Part shown: in pieces, positions 17,926 through 26,251 of the stretch | Position numbering within the stretch: position 1 is the stretch's first letter | Layout: every line of letters starts with the position of its first letter | Assembly: GCA_041653995.1 (NCBI GenBank) | Contig: JBAZEK010000003.1 | Coordinates: forward strand, 283,901-347,900 | From: Dehalococcoidia bacterium | GTDB lineage: Bacteria; Chloroflexota; Dehalococcoidia; GIF9; UBA5629 | Direction of reading: 5' to 3' | Length of the DNA stretch: 64,000 nt | The notes under the pieces: generated by a model | Database searches by the model: none | The model's input: only the letters and a program-made list of their open reading frames with translations | What the model was told of the DNA's origin: nothing | Position numbers and translations under genes: made by a program

Positions 17926-19650
17926 ATGATAGCGGATTTTCTATCCGGTAAAACCGTGTCATCGCGATTGATGCTGGCCCTGGGCGCCTGCATTCTTTTC
18001 GGCGTATTAAACTGGTCGTGCAGCGGTCTGCATCTCCCCGGAGCGCCATTGGTCAGCCTGCGGCCGCAGATTGCAATCCCGATAACCATGGGATTGGCTT
18101 TCGGCCCGGTTACTGGATTTGTAGTCGGGTTTGCGGGCAATGTATTAGGAGATTCTTTATCGGGCTTCGGGCTGCAGTACTGGGATTGGTGCATAGCCAA
18201 CGGATTGATCGGCGCCATACCCGGCATCCTCTTTTTGGTCGGAATCAGGGAAATAAGGACTGTCGGGCAGTTCGGTCTGGTCCTGTTGTTAATCCTTGCG
18301 GCGAACATAGTCGGACTGGCCACGGGCAGCGCGATCAGCAGCCTGCTGCTTCACCGCATGGATATTAATGAGGCAGTTTTAGGCTGGCTGCTGCCGTCGT
18401 TATTGACCAACGTGCTGCTCTCTTTCGCCATCGTTCCCCTGTTATTGCTGGCCATGAGACGTCTGGTGATGACGCTGGAGACCCGGGTCATCATAATAGT
18501 GACCTTCCTGCTGGCAGCCTGCATACTGGGAACGACGGCGGTGCTTGTCTTGAGGACCAGCGATATATTCGTCAGCGTTTCAGGCGGGAGGGCAACCGAC
18601 CAGGTGGTGTACGAGGCCACGCTGGACCTTTTGCGCTGGGCCGGTATAGCTGCCGTGGTTATCCTGCTATCCGGTACCATCATCTCTGTCTTTGCGGTGA
18701 AGCGGCTAACATCTCCCATCTCGCGCCTGTGCGGCGTGTCCAGGACCATCGGATCCGGCGATTTTGAAACCGGTGAGATTTATCCTGTCGCCCAACGGCA
18801 TGACGAACTGGGAGAGCTGGCCAGGACCATGCAACATATGGCTGAAAGCCTGAAACTGTATATTCATGAGCTTCAAACCACCACCGCTGCCAGGGAGCGC
18901 ATTGAAAGCGAACTCAGGGTGGCGGCCGAGATACAAATGAGCATGTTGCCCCGCGATTTCCCTCCTTTCCCCGACAGGCAGGAATTCGATATTTATGCAA
19001 GAATCAAACCGGCCAGGGAAGTGGGCGGGGACCTGTATGACTTTTTTTTTGTCCAGCCTGATAAGCTGTGTTTCATCATAGGCGACGTATGCGGGAAGGG
19101 CATTCCGGCAGCCCTTTTCATGGCTATTTCCAAAGCCCTGCTCAAGACGTCGGGGATGGCGGGCTCACCGCCGGATCAAATGCTGGCGCAGACGAACAAT
19201 ATCCTCAACCAGGGAAACGATACCAGCATGTTCGTCACCGTATTCTGTGCCGTTCTCGATACGCGAACAGGGGAACTGGTATTTTCCAACGGCGGCCATC
19301 CACCGCCCCTGCTGGGAAATAATCAGGACGGCTTCCGGTACCTCGGCATACCCCGAGGATTTGTCGTCGGCCCGCTTCCGGATATAGCCTTTACCTGCCA
19401 GCAGGTGGTCCTCAATCCGGGAGATACGATTTTCCTGTATACGGATGGTGTAACGGAAGCCACCGATATAAATAATCAGCTATACTCAGAAGAAAGGCTC
19501 CGTCAGGCGCTGTCAGAGGCCGGAGCTGCCGATACCACGGCCCTGGTCAGGGCCGTGCATGAAGATGTCGAGGCTTTTGTGCGCGATGCCCCGCAGGCTG
19601 ATGATATAACAATGCTCGCTCTCAGGTTTCTGGGAAAGCGGAACGGCTGA
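17926..19650 (+). CDS. Membrane PP2C/SpoIIE phosphatase with ECF-S-like sensor and HAMP domain
   Basis: 574 residues in three parts. Residues 1-185 have five to six hydrophobic helices, and the region RPQIAIPITMGLAFGPVTGF with GNVLGDSLSG resembles the substrate-binding S component of ECF vitamin transporters. Next comes a helix with a short loop, then a helix leading into HAMP (about 240-300). The C-terminal SpoIIE/PP2C phosphatase (about 330-574) has the metal-binding Asps in EVGGDLYD, IGDVCGKG, LYTDGVTEA and DDITML. It probably dephosphorylates an anti-sigma-factor antagonist in response to a membrane-sensed signal. No partner gene is adjacent. The S-component assignment is by pattern only. 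Confidence 0.82.
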   Translation: MIADFLSGKTVSSRLMLALGACILFGVLNWSCSGLHLPGAPLVSLRPQIAIPITMGLAFGPVTGFVVGFAGNVLGDSLSGFGLQYWDWCIANGLIGAIPGILFLVGIREIRTVGQFGLVLLLILAANIVGLATGSAISSLLLHRMDINEAVLGWLLPSLLTNVLLSFAIVPLLLLAMRRLVMTLETRVIIIVTFLLAACILGTTAVLVLRTSDIFVSVSGGRATDQVVYEATLDLLRWAGIAAVVILLSGTIISVFAVKRLTSPISRLCGVSRTIGSGDFETGEIYPVAQRHDELGELARTMQHMAESLKLYIHELQTTTAARERIESELRVAAEIQMSMLPRDFPPFPDRQEFDIYARIKPAREVGGDLYDFFFVQPDKLCFIIGDVCGKGIPAALFMAISKALLKTSGMAGSPPDQMLAQTNNILNQGNDTSMFVTVFCAVLDTRTGELVFSNGGHPPPLLGNNQDGFRYLGIPRGFVVGPLPDIAFTCQQVVLNPGDTIFLYTDGVTEATDINNQLYSEERLRQALSEAGAADTTALVRAVHEDVEAFVRDAPQADDITMLALRFLGKRNG

Positions 19651-19704
19651 AGATCACTTGAACTGTTATATATCCGCCGTTACGATGTTTAGTTGTGAGA
19701 CGCA

Positions 19705-19905
19705 TCACTTGTGAGTGCAATCGAGGAATTTATCGTCCCAGGCCGACCCGATAAAAAGCCTGCCCTTATAGCCGGCTGCGCAGGTGGACCCGTACATATC
19801 CTTTCCTTCACTGAGAAACGCTTCCTTTACCTCGAACATGTCGTTGCCCAGGTGCCTGATCATCAGTACCTGCGAGGGGGAGAATTTATCGGGATTTCGA
19901 TATCC
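19705..19905 (-). pseudogene. Tail of a lost arylesterase/paraoxonase-like gene (copy 2)
   Basis: 66 in-frame residues on the minus strand, bounded upstream by a stop. They include FSPSQVLMIRHLGNDMFEV and YGSTCAAGYKGRLFIGSAW, ending DCTHK. The pattern (S-SxVL-I ... GST-A--YKG-L-IG ... C) is the C-terminal blade of paraoxonase/arylesterase-type six-bladed propellers. No ATG and no remaining domain, so a remnant. It lies between the SpoIIE gene and a TetR gene. Confidence 0.55.
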
Positions 19906-19942
19906 TCATAACATTAACATTTATAATGTCAATGGAGGCCGG

Positions 19943-20599
19943 CTATTTCCTGCGCGCCTTAACTTCCGGTTTGCGTGGCTGGATGCCGTCCAGTATGAAA
20001 TCGCAGATCTTATCTGCGATCCGGCGCGGGGATAATTTTCCATCGGGAGAATACCAGAATACGGTGCGCATGATCAGGCTGGCGATCATCAGAACGACGA
20101 ATCGGGAGTCGATGTCGGAGGCAAAATCGCCGGTCTTTTTCCCGTCCTCGATGACGGTAAACAGTATTTCACTGTAATAATCACGCAGGCCGACGATCCT
20201 TTTTCTGTGCACGGGAGACAGGTGCCTTATCTCCGAATCGTACATCATCTTGTAGCGCCTGCCTACGACCAGCATACGCTCCACGTGTATTCCAACGATT
20301 TTCCTTAAACGCTCCACGGGATCACCCCGGCTGTCGGCCAGCACAGGCTCCAGCAATTCCAGAAAACTCTCCAGCTCTTCCTGCATCGCCTCGTAAAGCA
20401 GCTGCTCCTTGCTCCGGAAGTAGTTGTAAAGGTTGGCGGCTTCAAATCCGCAGGCCTCGGCGATATCCCTCAGGCTGGTCCCCATAAAGCCGTTCTCCCA
20501 GAACAGATCGATGGCGACCGAGATGATGACCGCCTTGCTGGCCGCCTTGTTGGCGGACCTGCTGCCCGTTTTGTGGCCGGACCCCGCACGTTTGATCAT
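19943..20599 (-). CDS. TetR/AcrR-family transcriptional regulator
   Basis: 218 residues. The N-terminal helix-turn-helix (about 20-68) contains the typical GFMGTSLRDIAEACGFEAAN and LYNYFRSKEQLLYEAM segments. The C-terminal domain is all-helical and would bind a small molecule. It is divergent from an acyl-CoA ligase/oxidoreductase operon, with two palindromes between. By analogy with fatty-acid-responsive TetR regulators it probably represses that operon until an acyl-CoA accumulates. An unusually basic N-terminal extension (1-19) may add DNA contacts. Confidence 0.9.
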   Translation of the reverse strand: MIKRAGSGHKTGSRSANKAASKAVIISVAIDLFWENGFMGTSLRDIAEACGFEAANLYNYFRSKEQLLYEAMQEELESFLELLEPVLADSRGDPVERLRKIVGIHVERMLVVGRRYKMMYDSEIRHLSPVHRKRIVGLRDYYSEILFTVIEDGKKTGDFASDIDSRFVVLMIASLIMRTVFWYSPDGKLSPRRIADKICDFILDGIQPRKPEVKARRK

Positions 20600-20603
20600 A
20601 ATA

Positions 20604-20621
20604 AGTTAATGTACATTAACT
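20604..20621. promoter_or_regulatory. 18-bp perfect palindrome, likely TetR operator
   Basis: AGTTAATGTACATTAACT is perfectly self-complementary. It begins five bases from the TetR start codon (20599), so binding would block the regulator's own expression. The TTAA...TTAA arms resemble the second palindrome at 20673-20690. Confidence 0.65.
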
Positions 20622-20643
20622 GATTATTGTTGTCAATTGTTGC

Positions 20644-20670
20644 TTGACAACTATGATATAATCGTACTAT
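20644..20670 (+). promoter_or_regulatory. Promoter region of the ligase-oxidoreductase operon
   Basis: Perfect TTGACA (20644-20649) and TACTAT (20665-20670) with a short 15-base spacer. A perfect TATAAT is also present at 20657-20662 but too near that -35. It lies between the two palindromes. Confidence 0.45.
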
Positions 20671-20672
20671 TG

Positions 20673-20690
20673 AATTAACAACTGTTAATT
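20673..20690. promoter_or_regulatory. Second palindrome, likely TetR operator
   Basis: AATTAACAACTGTTAATT is symmetrical except for the two central bases. It sits just downstream of the -10 box, so a bound repressor would block the operon. It shares GTTAAT-type arms with the palindrome at 20604. Confidence 0.6.
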
Positions 20691-20733
20691 GAACTAATCG
20701 AATTTGGATAAAATCATATTGGGAGGTAGCACG

Positions 20734-22431
20734 ATGGCAGACAACTACGATCAAAAGCCCTGGCTCAAGTCCTATGACAAGCATGTTCCGTCTAATCTTA
20801 CATATCCCGAGAAGACCTACTGGGAGCTGGCCGGAGAGGCGTTCCTTAAATTCCCCGACCGCGCGGCTCTGCACTATATGGGCCACACATTTACTTTCAA
20901 GCAGATGGATGAGCTGTCCAACCGCTTCGCCAATTACCTGGTCAGAAACGGCGTAAAGAAAGGCGATGTCGTGGGCATCAATCTGCCCAACCTGCCCGCA
21001 TACTACATTTCAATGCTTGGCGTTCAAAAGGCCGGCTGCGTGCTGAGCGGTGTGAGCCCTCTGCTTACCACCGACGAGCTGAAAAATCAGTTGAAGGACT
21101 CGGGTACAAAAGTGCTGGTGGCGCTGGACGCCCTGATCCCGCGCTGGAAGGCGGCGGTCCCCGGCACCGGTGTAAAGCATGTGATCGCCACCAGCATAGG
21201 CGACTACCTGCCCCCGCTGAAAGCGAAACTGGGCAAGCTGCTCAAGAAATTCCCCACCGCCAAGCTCGAACCGATCGAAGGGGTCACGGTCATACCCTTC
21301 ATGCAGGTCATGCGTAAAACTCCCGCAGAAAAGATTGAGGTTAAAGTGGGTGTGGACGAAGTATTCGCCATCCAGTATACCGGGGGCACCACGGGCCTGC
21401 CCAAGGGGGCGGAGATAACCCATCGTAACTTTGTATCGCAGATAAAACAGTTCACCACCTGGACGGATATGCAGATGGGCGCTGAGGTCGGACAGACGGC
21501 CTTCCCCCTTTTTCATATAGCCGGCCTGATGGTGAGCATGTCGCTTTTCGCCAACGCCATACCGCAGATCGCGATCCCCAACCCGCGCGACCAGAAAATG
21601 CTCATATCCACGTTCAAGAAATACAAGCCCAATATCATCGGCAACGTGCCGATGGTTTACCTGGAGCTAATGAAGCTGCCCGAGTTCCGGGCGCTCGACT
21701 TCTCCAAGCTGAAGTACTTCGCCAGCGCCGCGGCGCCTTTCCCGCCCGAGTATATCAAGGAGTTCGAGCAGATCGTGGGAGGCGCCCAGCTGATCGAGGT
21801 CTACGGCCTGACTGAGACCATGATCATAACTGCTCTTCCACGAAATGGACAGAAGAAGCCGGGCTCGGCCGGCGTGCCTTTCCCGGATACCGTGATCAAG
21901 ATAGTCGACCCGGCCACAGGCGCGGTGATGCCCTTCGATGAGCCGGGCGAACTGATAGTCAAAGGTCCCCAGGTGTTCTCCAGAGGCTATTTAAAAAAGC
22001 CGGAGGAGACCGCCAATGCGGTGCGCGACGGGTGGTTCCATACCGGCGATATAGCGCGCATGGATAAGGAGGGCTACGTCTTCATCGTCGACAGGCTGAA
22101 GGACATGGTCAATGTATCCGGCTACAAGGTGTTTACACGCGAGCTGGACGACGTGATCATGGAACATCCGGACGTCTTCATGGGCGCCACCGTGGGAGTC
22201 CCCGATCCCGACAGGCCCGGGAATGAGATGGTCGCCACGGCCATAGTCCTGAAACCCGGCATCGAGAAGTCCGACGAGGAAAGGAAACGTATAGTCGAGT
22301 ACCTGCGGGGCAAGGTGGCGCCGTACAAGGTGCCGAAGAAGCTGGAGTTTATGGACCAGCTTCCGACCAGCGCCGTAGGCAAGGTGCTGAAACGCGAGCT
22401 GCGTACCATACTGAATCCCAAAGCGAAGTAA
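20734..22431 (+). CDS. AMP-forming long-chain-type acyl-CoA ligase
   Basis: 565 residues from the ATG at 20734, preceded by GGGAGGT (an upstream in-frame start at 20704 lacks an RBS). ANL-family motifs: YTGGTTGLPKGAEITHRN, VYGLTET, GWFHTGDIARMDKEGY with DRLKDMVNVSGYKV, and the catalytic Lys in TSAVGKVLKREL. It activates a carboxylic acid to its CoA thioester. It is the first gene of an operon with a large FAD/FNR fusion under a divergent TetR regulator, suggesting a lipid-like or isoprenoid-acid substrate. The N-terminal AMP-binding pattern is close to FadD-type enzymes. Confidence 0.92.
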   Translation: MADNYDQKPWLKSYDKHVPSNLTYPEKTYWELAGEAFLKFPDRAALHYMGHTFTFKQMDELSNRFANYLVRNGVKKGDVVGINLPNLPAYYISMLGVQKAGCVLSGVSPLLTTDELKNQLKDSGTKVLVALDALIPRWKAAVPGTGVKHVIATSIGDYLPPLKAKLGKLLKKFPTAKLEPIEGVTVIPFMQVMRKTPAEKIEVKVGVDEVFAIQYTGGTTGLPKGAEITHRNFVSQIKQFTTWTDMQMGAEVGQTAFPLFHIAGLMVSMSLFANAIPQIAIPNPRDQKMLISTFKKYKPNIIGNVPMVYLELMKLPEFRALDFSKLKYFASAAAPFPPEYIKEFEQIVGGAQLIEVYGLTETMIITALPRNGQKKPGSAGVPFPDTVIKIVDPATGAVMPFDEPGELIVKGPQVFSRGYLKKPEETANAVRDGWFHTGDIARMDKEGYVFIVDRLKDMVNVSGYKVFTRELDDVIMEHPDVFMGATVGVPDPDRPGNEMVATAIVLKPGIEKSDEERKRIVEYLRGKVAPYKVPKKLEFMDQLPTSAVGKVLKRELRTILNPKAK

Positions 22432-22480
22432 GTATCCCGGCCGCCCGTATAAATACTTATAACTCAATTGGAGGAACGAA

Positions 22481-25129
22481 TTGAAGGACTTTGAAGTCAT
22501 CATCATCGGTGCGGGACTGGGCGGCATCTCCGCCGCGGCATCACTGGCCAAGGCTGGTAAAAAGGTATTGCTGCTGGAGAGGCATAATGTGCCGGGAGGC
22601 TACGCCACCTCCTTTGTGCGCGGCCGTTACGAGTTCGAGGTCGCCCTGCACGGGCTCTCAGGATTGGGGGACCGCGATAACCAGGGGCCCATCCTGAAGA
22701 TTCTCAACGCCAGCGGTGTGGCCCCTAAGGTCGAGTTTCTGCGCATCCCCGAGGTGTTTAAGGGCTACTACCCCGACTTCGAGCTGACCCTGCCCGTCGG
22801 GCGGGAGAACCACGAGGAAGCGCTGTGCCGGCAGTTTCCCGCAGAGAAAGAGGGAATCAAGAACTTTATAGCCATTGTGTTTGAGTTCGCCGACCAGGCG
22901 CTGAAGGCCAACCGCATTGGAATGAAGGCGGTGATGCAGGACCCCGGGCCGTTCTACACACTGATGACATATTACGGCAAGTCCCTGGCCCAGGTGATCG
23001 ATCCGCTGATCAAGGATGAAAAGCTGAGGGCGGTGCTGGGGCAGACGTGGGGCTATTACGCCCTGCCCCCTTCCCGGCTGTCTTTTCTGGTCTACACGCT
23101 CGGAATGGCCTCTTACATCAGGTTCGGCATGGCCCACATCAGAGGCACCTCCCAGGCGCTGTCGCAGGCGTTCATTGACGCGATTGAAGAAAACGGCGGA
23201 AAGGTGTGGTTGAACAAAGGCGTCAAACGCATATTAACTTCCCGCGGACGCGTGTGCGGCGTAGTCACCGATGACGGCACGGAGCTGTCGACTAAATACG
23301 TGGTCTGCAATGCCAACCCGCTTACGGCGGCGCTGCAGCTGCTGGGGAGGGACAAAGTGCCGGGGTGGTATCTCAACCGCCTGGGCGCATGGTCCGGCGG
23401 GGCGTCGACCTTCAATGTTTACCTGGGAGTGGACTGCGATTCCCGCAAGCTGGGGCTGGAGGTGCATGAGAATTTTGTCAATGTATCCTATGACCTGGAA
23501 AAGCAGTATGCCTGCATGAAGAGCTCGGTCGATTTCGATCCGGACGGCATAGCTATTACTGCCTACAGCGTCGGCGATAAAACGGTAGCGCCCCCCGGAG
23601 CTTCCTCATTGGTAATCACGTCCATCGCCTATGCGGAGCCCTGGATGAAGCTCAAACCGGACGAATACCAGGAAGCCAAGCACAGGCTGGCCGCGAAGAT
23701 GATCAAGACCGCCGAGAGGGCGGCGCCGGGTTTAAGCCGGCATATCGAGGCCGTCGAGGCGGCCACGCCCCTGACCAACGTACGCTATACCGGAAATCCG
23801 GGCGGCAGCATCGTGGGATTCGACGAGAACTACCAGGGCACGGGCAGCGACCACCTGCCGCAGCGCGGCCCGGTGGAAGGGCTGTATTTCGCCGGCGCGT
23901 GGGTCAACATCGGAGGCGGATTCGAGCCCTGCATAGCTTCGGGCGCCATAGCCGCGCGCCAGGTCATTAAAGACATGGAGAAAGGAGGATGGGAGGCCGC
24001 GGATATCGAAAAAGTCAGGTCGACGGTGGAGAAGCAGACCGCCGGCGCCCAAGGGCTGAAGAATCCGTTGGCGGGACAGGGCAAAATAGTAGGCATGGTC
24101 CATCCCGGGCGGCTCTCTTTAAAAGTTCAGGAGATCATCGAGGAGACCGCCAGCGCTGTAACGTTGCGCATGGTCTCCGGCGACGGAAAATTGCCCCTCT
24201 TTAAAGCCGGGCAATATATCAATTTATTTGTTAAAGTCGGAAAAGTACTGACGTCCAGGCCTTACAGCATCTCCTCCGCGCCGGGCAAATCACATTTCGA
24301 CCTCACCGTGCGCAGGGTGGACAAAGGATTCGTCTCGGACTACCTGCTGAAGAAAGTCAGCGTTGGAGATGAGTTCGAGTCCACCGGCCCGGCAGGCAAC
24401 TTCTATTATGAGCCGCTGATGGACTCCGGCGACCTAATATTTCTGGCGGGCGGCAGCGGCATAACGCCCTTCATGTCGATGATCCGGCATGCCGTGGCTA
24501 AAAAACTGCCTTTGAAGATACATCTGCTCTACGGCAGCCGCAAACCGGACGACATCATATTCAAAAAAGAGCTCGACCGCATCGCAGCCCGCAATGCCGA
24601 TATAAAAGTCGATTACATCATCAGCGAGCCGCCGGCGACATGGAAAGGGGCCAGGGGCTTCCTCGATGCCAAGGCGATAGCCGGGCTGGCCGGCTCACTC
24701 ACGGATAAGACGTTCTATATCTGCGGTCCCGCGCCCATGTATGCGCTGTGCGAATCTGCTCTGACCGAGCTGGGGGTCCCGCTGCGCCGCATTCACAGGG
24801 AAGTCTACGGCCCGCCGGCCTGTGTCGCGGATGAGAAAGGCTGGCCGAAGGGGGCAGACCTGGATGCCGAGTACACGGTTATCGAGGAGGGCACGGGCCG
24901 CAAGATCAAGGCCAGGTGCGGTGAGCCGCTGATGACCGCGCTGGAGAGGTCGGGCATCGTAATACCGGCTGTGTGCAGGTCGGGGGAATGCACAGCCTGC
25001 CGCACCAGGCTGGTCTCAGGCAGGGTGTTTATGCCGCAGCGCGTGCACCGCAGGCTGAGCGACGTTAAGAGCGGGTATATCCATCCCTGTATGACCTATC
25101 CGCTGGACGACCTGCGTATCCGGATCTAA
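22481..25129 (+). CDS. Fusion: phytoene-desaturase-like FAD oxidoreductase + ferredoxin reductase + 2Fe-2S domain
   Basis: 882 residues in three modules. Residues 1-495 form an FAD-dependent amine-oxidase/phytoene-desaturase-like enzyme (Rossmann motif VIIIGAGLGGISAAASLAKAG, C-terminal GAWVNIGGGFEPCIASG). Residues about 535-790 form a ferredoxin-NADP-reductase unit: FAD motif SRPYSISSAP, NAD motif GGSGITPFMSMI and CGPAPMY. Residues about 795-882 form a plant-type 2Fe-2S ferredoxin with Cys832, 837, 840 and 870. Together this is a self-contained electron chain from NAD(P)H to the FAD active site. TTG start with GGAGG seven bases upstream. It follows the acyl-CoA ligase by 49 bases. Saturase/desaturase or carotenoid-like chemistry is possible; the substrate is unknown. 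Confidence 0.85.
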   Translation: MKDFEVIIIGAGLGGISAAASLAKAGKKVLLLERHNVPGGYATSFVRGRYEFEVALHGLSGLGDRDNQGPILKILNASGVAPKVEFLRIPEVFKGYYPDFELTLPVGRENHEEALCRQFPAEKEGIKNFIAIVFEFADQALKANRIGMKAVMQDPGPFYTLMTYYGKSLAQVIDPLIKDEKLRAVLGQTWGYYALPPSRLSFLVYTLGMASYIRFGMAHIRGTSQALSQAFIDAIEENGGKVWLNKGVKRILTSRGRVCGVVTDDGTELSTKYVVCNANPLTAALQLLGRDKVPGWYLNRLGAWSGGASTFNVYLGVDCDSRKLGLEVHENFVNVSYDLEKQYACMKSSVDFDPDGIAITAYSVGDKTVAPPGASSLVITSIAYAEPWMKLKPDEYQEAKHRLAAKMIKTAERAAPGLSRHIEAVEAATPLTNVRYTGNPGGSIVGFDENYQGTGSDHLPQRGPVEGLYFAGAWVNIGGGFEPCIASGAIAARQVIKDMEKGGWEAADIEKVRSTVEKQTAGAQGLKNPLAGQGKIVGMVHPGRLSLKVQEIIEETASAVTLRMVSGDGKLPLFKAGQYINLFVKVGKVLTSRPYSISSAPGKSHFDLTVRRVDKGFVSDYLLKKVSVGDEFESTGPAGNFYYEPLMDSGDLIFLAGGSGITPFMSMIRHAVAKKLPLKIHLLYGSRKPDDIIFKKELDRIAARNADIKVDYIISEPPATWKGARGFLDAKAIAGLAGSLTDKTFYICGPAPMYALCESALTELGVPLRRIHREVYGPPACVADEKGWPKGADLDAEYTVIEEGTGRKIKARCGEPLMTALERSGIVIPAVCRSGECTACRTRLVSGRVFMPQRVHRRLSDVKSGYIHPCMTYPLDDLRIRI

Positions 25130-25167
25130 AAAAGATATCTCTGAAACCTGACTCCGGACAACAATGC

Positions 25168-25197
25168 AGAAGGGGCAGCTTTAAAGCTGCCCCTTCT
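25168..25197. terminator. Bidirectional hairpin between convergent genes
   Basis: A perfect 15-base inverted repeat with no loop base left over (25168-25182 with 25183-25197, practical loop of a few bases). It lies 39 bases after the fusion gene stop and 20 bases before the end of the convergent secreted-repeat gene. No strong T tract. Confidence 0.7.
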
Positions 25198-25216
25198 CCG
25201 TTATAATATACCGCGG

Positions 25217-26152
25217 TTACTTATTTTTTCCCTTTCCGTTGCTGTTGCCTTTACCATTGCCGTTGCCGCTATTATCAGCGCCGGTGGTGGCGCCGTTATC
25301 GCTCCCCATGTGGGAATTGGGATTAAACGGTTTCTGCAGGCCGGGGGCATGGTCGATGCCTTTGCCGGGCACTCCACGGTTTCTGAGTATGCCTGCTTTA
25401 GTAAGGATGTCCTCAATCCAGGTAGCCAGCGAGACTGAGACGTCTGCGCTTTTTGCCGTCACCGCTGTCCCTGTAGCAGAAGTTGCGGTGGCAGTCGCGT
25501 TGCTGGTCAGCGGTCCGGGCTGGTCGGAAGACAGGACGGTGTAAATTTTGGTGGCCGTCAGTGAAGAACCGGAAGCCAGAGTGGTGGCACTGAGCGTAAC
25601 ATCTCCCAACCTGGAGTCGGTCAGGACAAGGCCGTTCAGGGCTGCCTCCCCGTTGTTGGTGATGGTGTAGGTGTAGTTGATATCGTCTCCAACGGAAGCT
25701 GAGGATACGCCGGCGGACATGCTGACCTGAATAGAGGATGTCTGGTTCAGAGTCACGGAAGACCCTGCGGTTGCACTGAGGGTTGCATTGTCCACAGATA
25801 CACCTGTGACCGTGGCGGTGTTGGAGATCGGGCCGGGGAAGTCTCCCGACACTACTGTGTAGGTTACGCTGGCGCTGATGTTGTCCCCGGTAGCGATGCT
25901 TGTCGCCGGCAGACTGATGGTACCGAATTTATCATCAGTGAGTACCAGCGAGTCGACGGTGGTGTTGCATGTGCTGGTGATCACGTAGTTATACGAGATA
26001 TTTTCGCCCAGGGATGCCGTGGTCACGGAAGGAGCCACCGTCAGGGTAAGGCCGTCCGATGAGTCTGCATTGGCTGTCAGCGGCGAAATTAACACAGCCA
26101 GGCAGAGGAATAACGCAGCCAGCAGGCTGCCCGGAGATTTATGTTTGATCAA
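25217..26152 (-). CDS. Secreted protein with two DUF11/CARDB-like beta repeats
   Basis: 311 residues with a classical signal peptide (cleavage near ANA-DS, about residue 29). Two repeated beta-sandwich units (about 34-135 and 141-238) share GDxISYxYxIT and LVLTDxxxGxxxLxAT patterns, as in DUF11/CARDB surface repeats. A hydrophilic C-terminus ends in a Gly/Asn/Lys-rich tail (GNGKGNSNGKGKNK). It is probably exported and loosely bound to the surface. TTG start with an excellent AGGAGG upstream. No enzyme motif. Confidence 0.75.
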   Translation of the reverse strand: MIKHKSPGSLLAALFLCLAVLISPLTANADSSDGLTLTVAPSVTTASLGENISYNYVITSTCNTTVDSLVLTDDKFGTISLPATSIATGDNISASVTYTVVSGDFPGPISNTATVTGVSVDNATLSATAGSSVTLNQTSSIQVSMSAGVSSASVGDDINYTYTITNNGEAALNGLVLTDSRLGDVTLSATTLASGSSLTATKIYTVLSSDQPGPLTSNATATATSATGTAVTAKSADVSVSLATWIEDILTKAGILRNRGVPGKGIDHAPGLQKPFNPNSHMGSDNGATTGADNSGNGNGKGNSNGKGKNK

Positions 26153-26197
26153 AGTGTTCCTCCTATTCCCTTTATTTGGTCAATGACGTGAATAATA

Positions 26198-26244
26198 GGA
26201 GAAACGATAAAGTCTAAGAAAGGTTTATTCGTTTAAGAACCGGC
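26198..26244. repeat. 47-bp dispersed repeat, copy 1
   Basis: This stretch matches 28710-28756 at 42 of 47 positions. Both copies contain TTATTCGT followed by AAGAACCGGC-like sequence. Read on the minus strand they could be gene tails ending in Asn/His-Glu-stop. Copy 1 sits between the secreted-repeat gene and the amidohydrolase; copy 2 lies just behind the MFS gene start, so the two bracket the amidohydrolase/MFS operon in direct orientation. Confidence 0.55.
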
Positions 26245-26251
26245 TGCGGGC

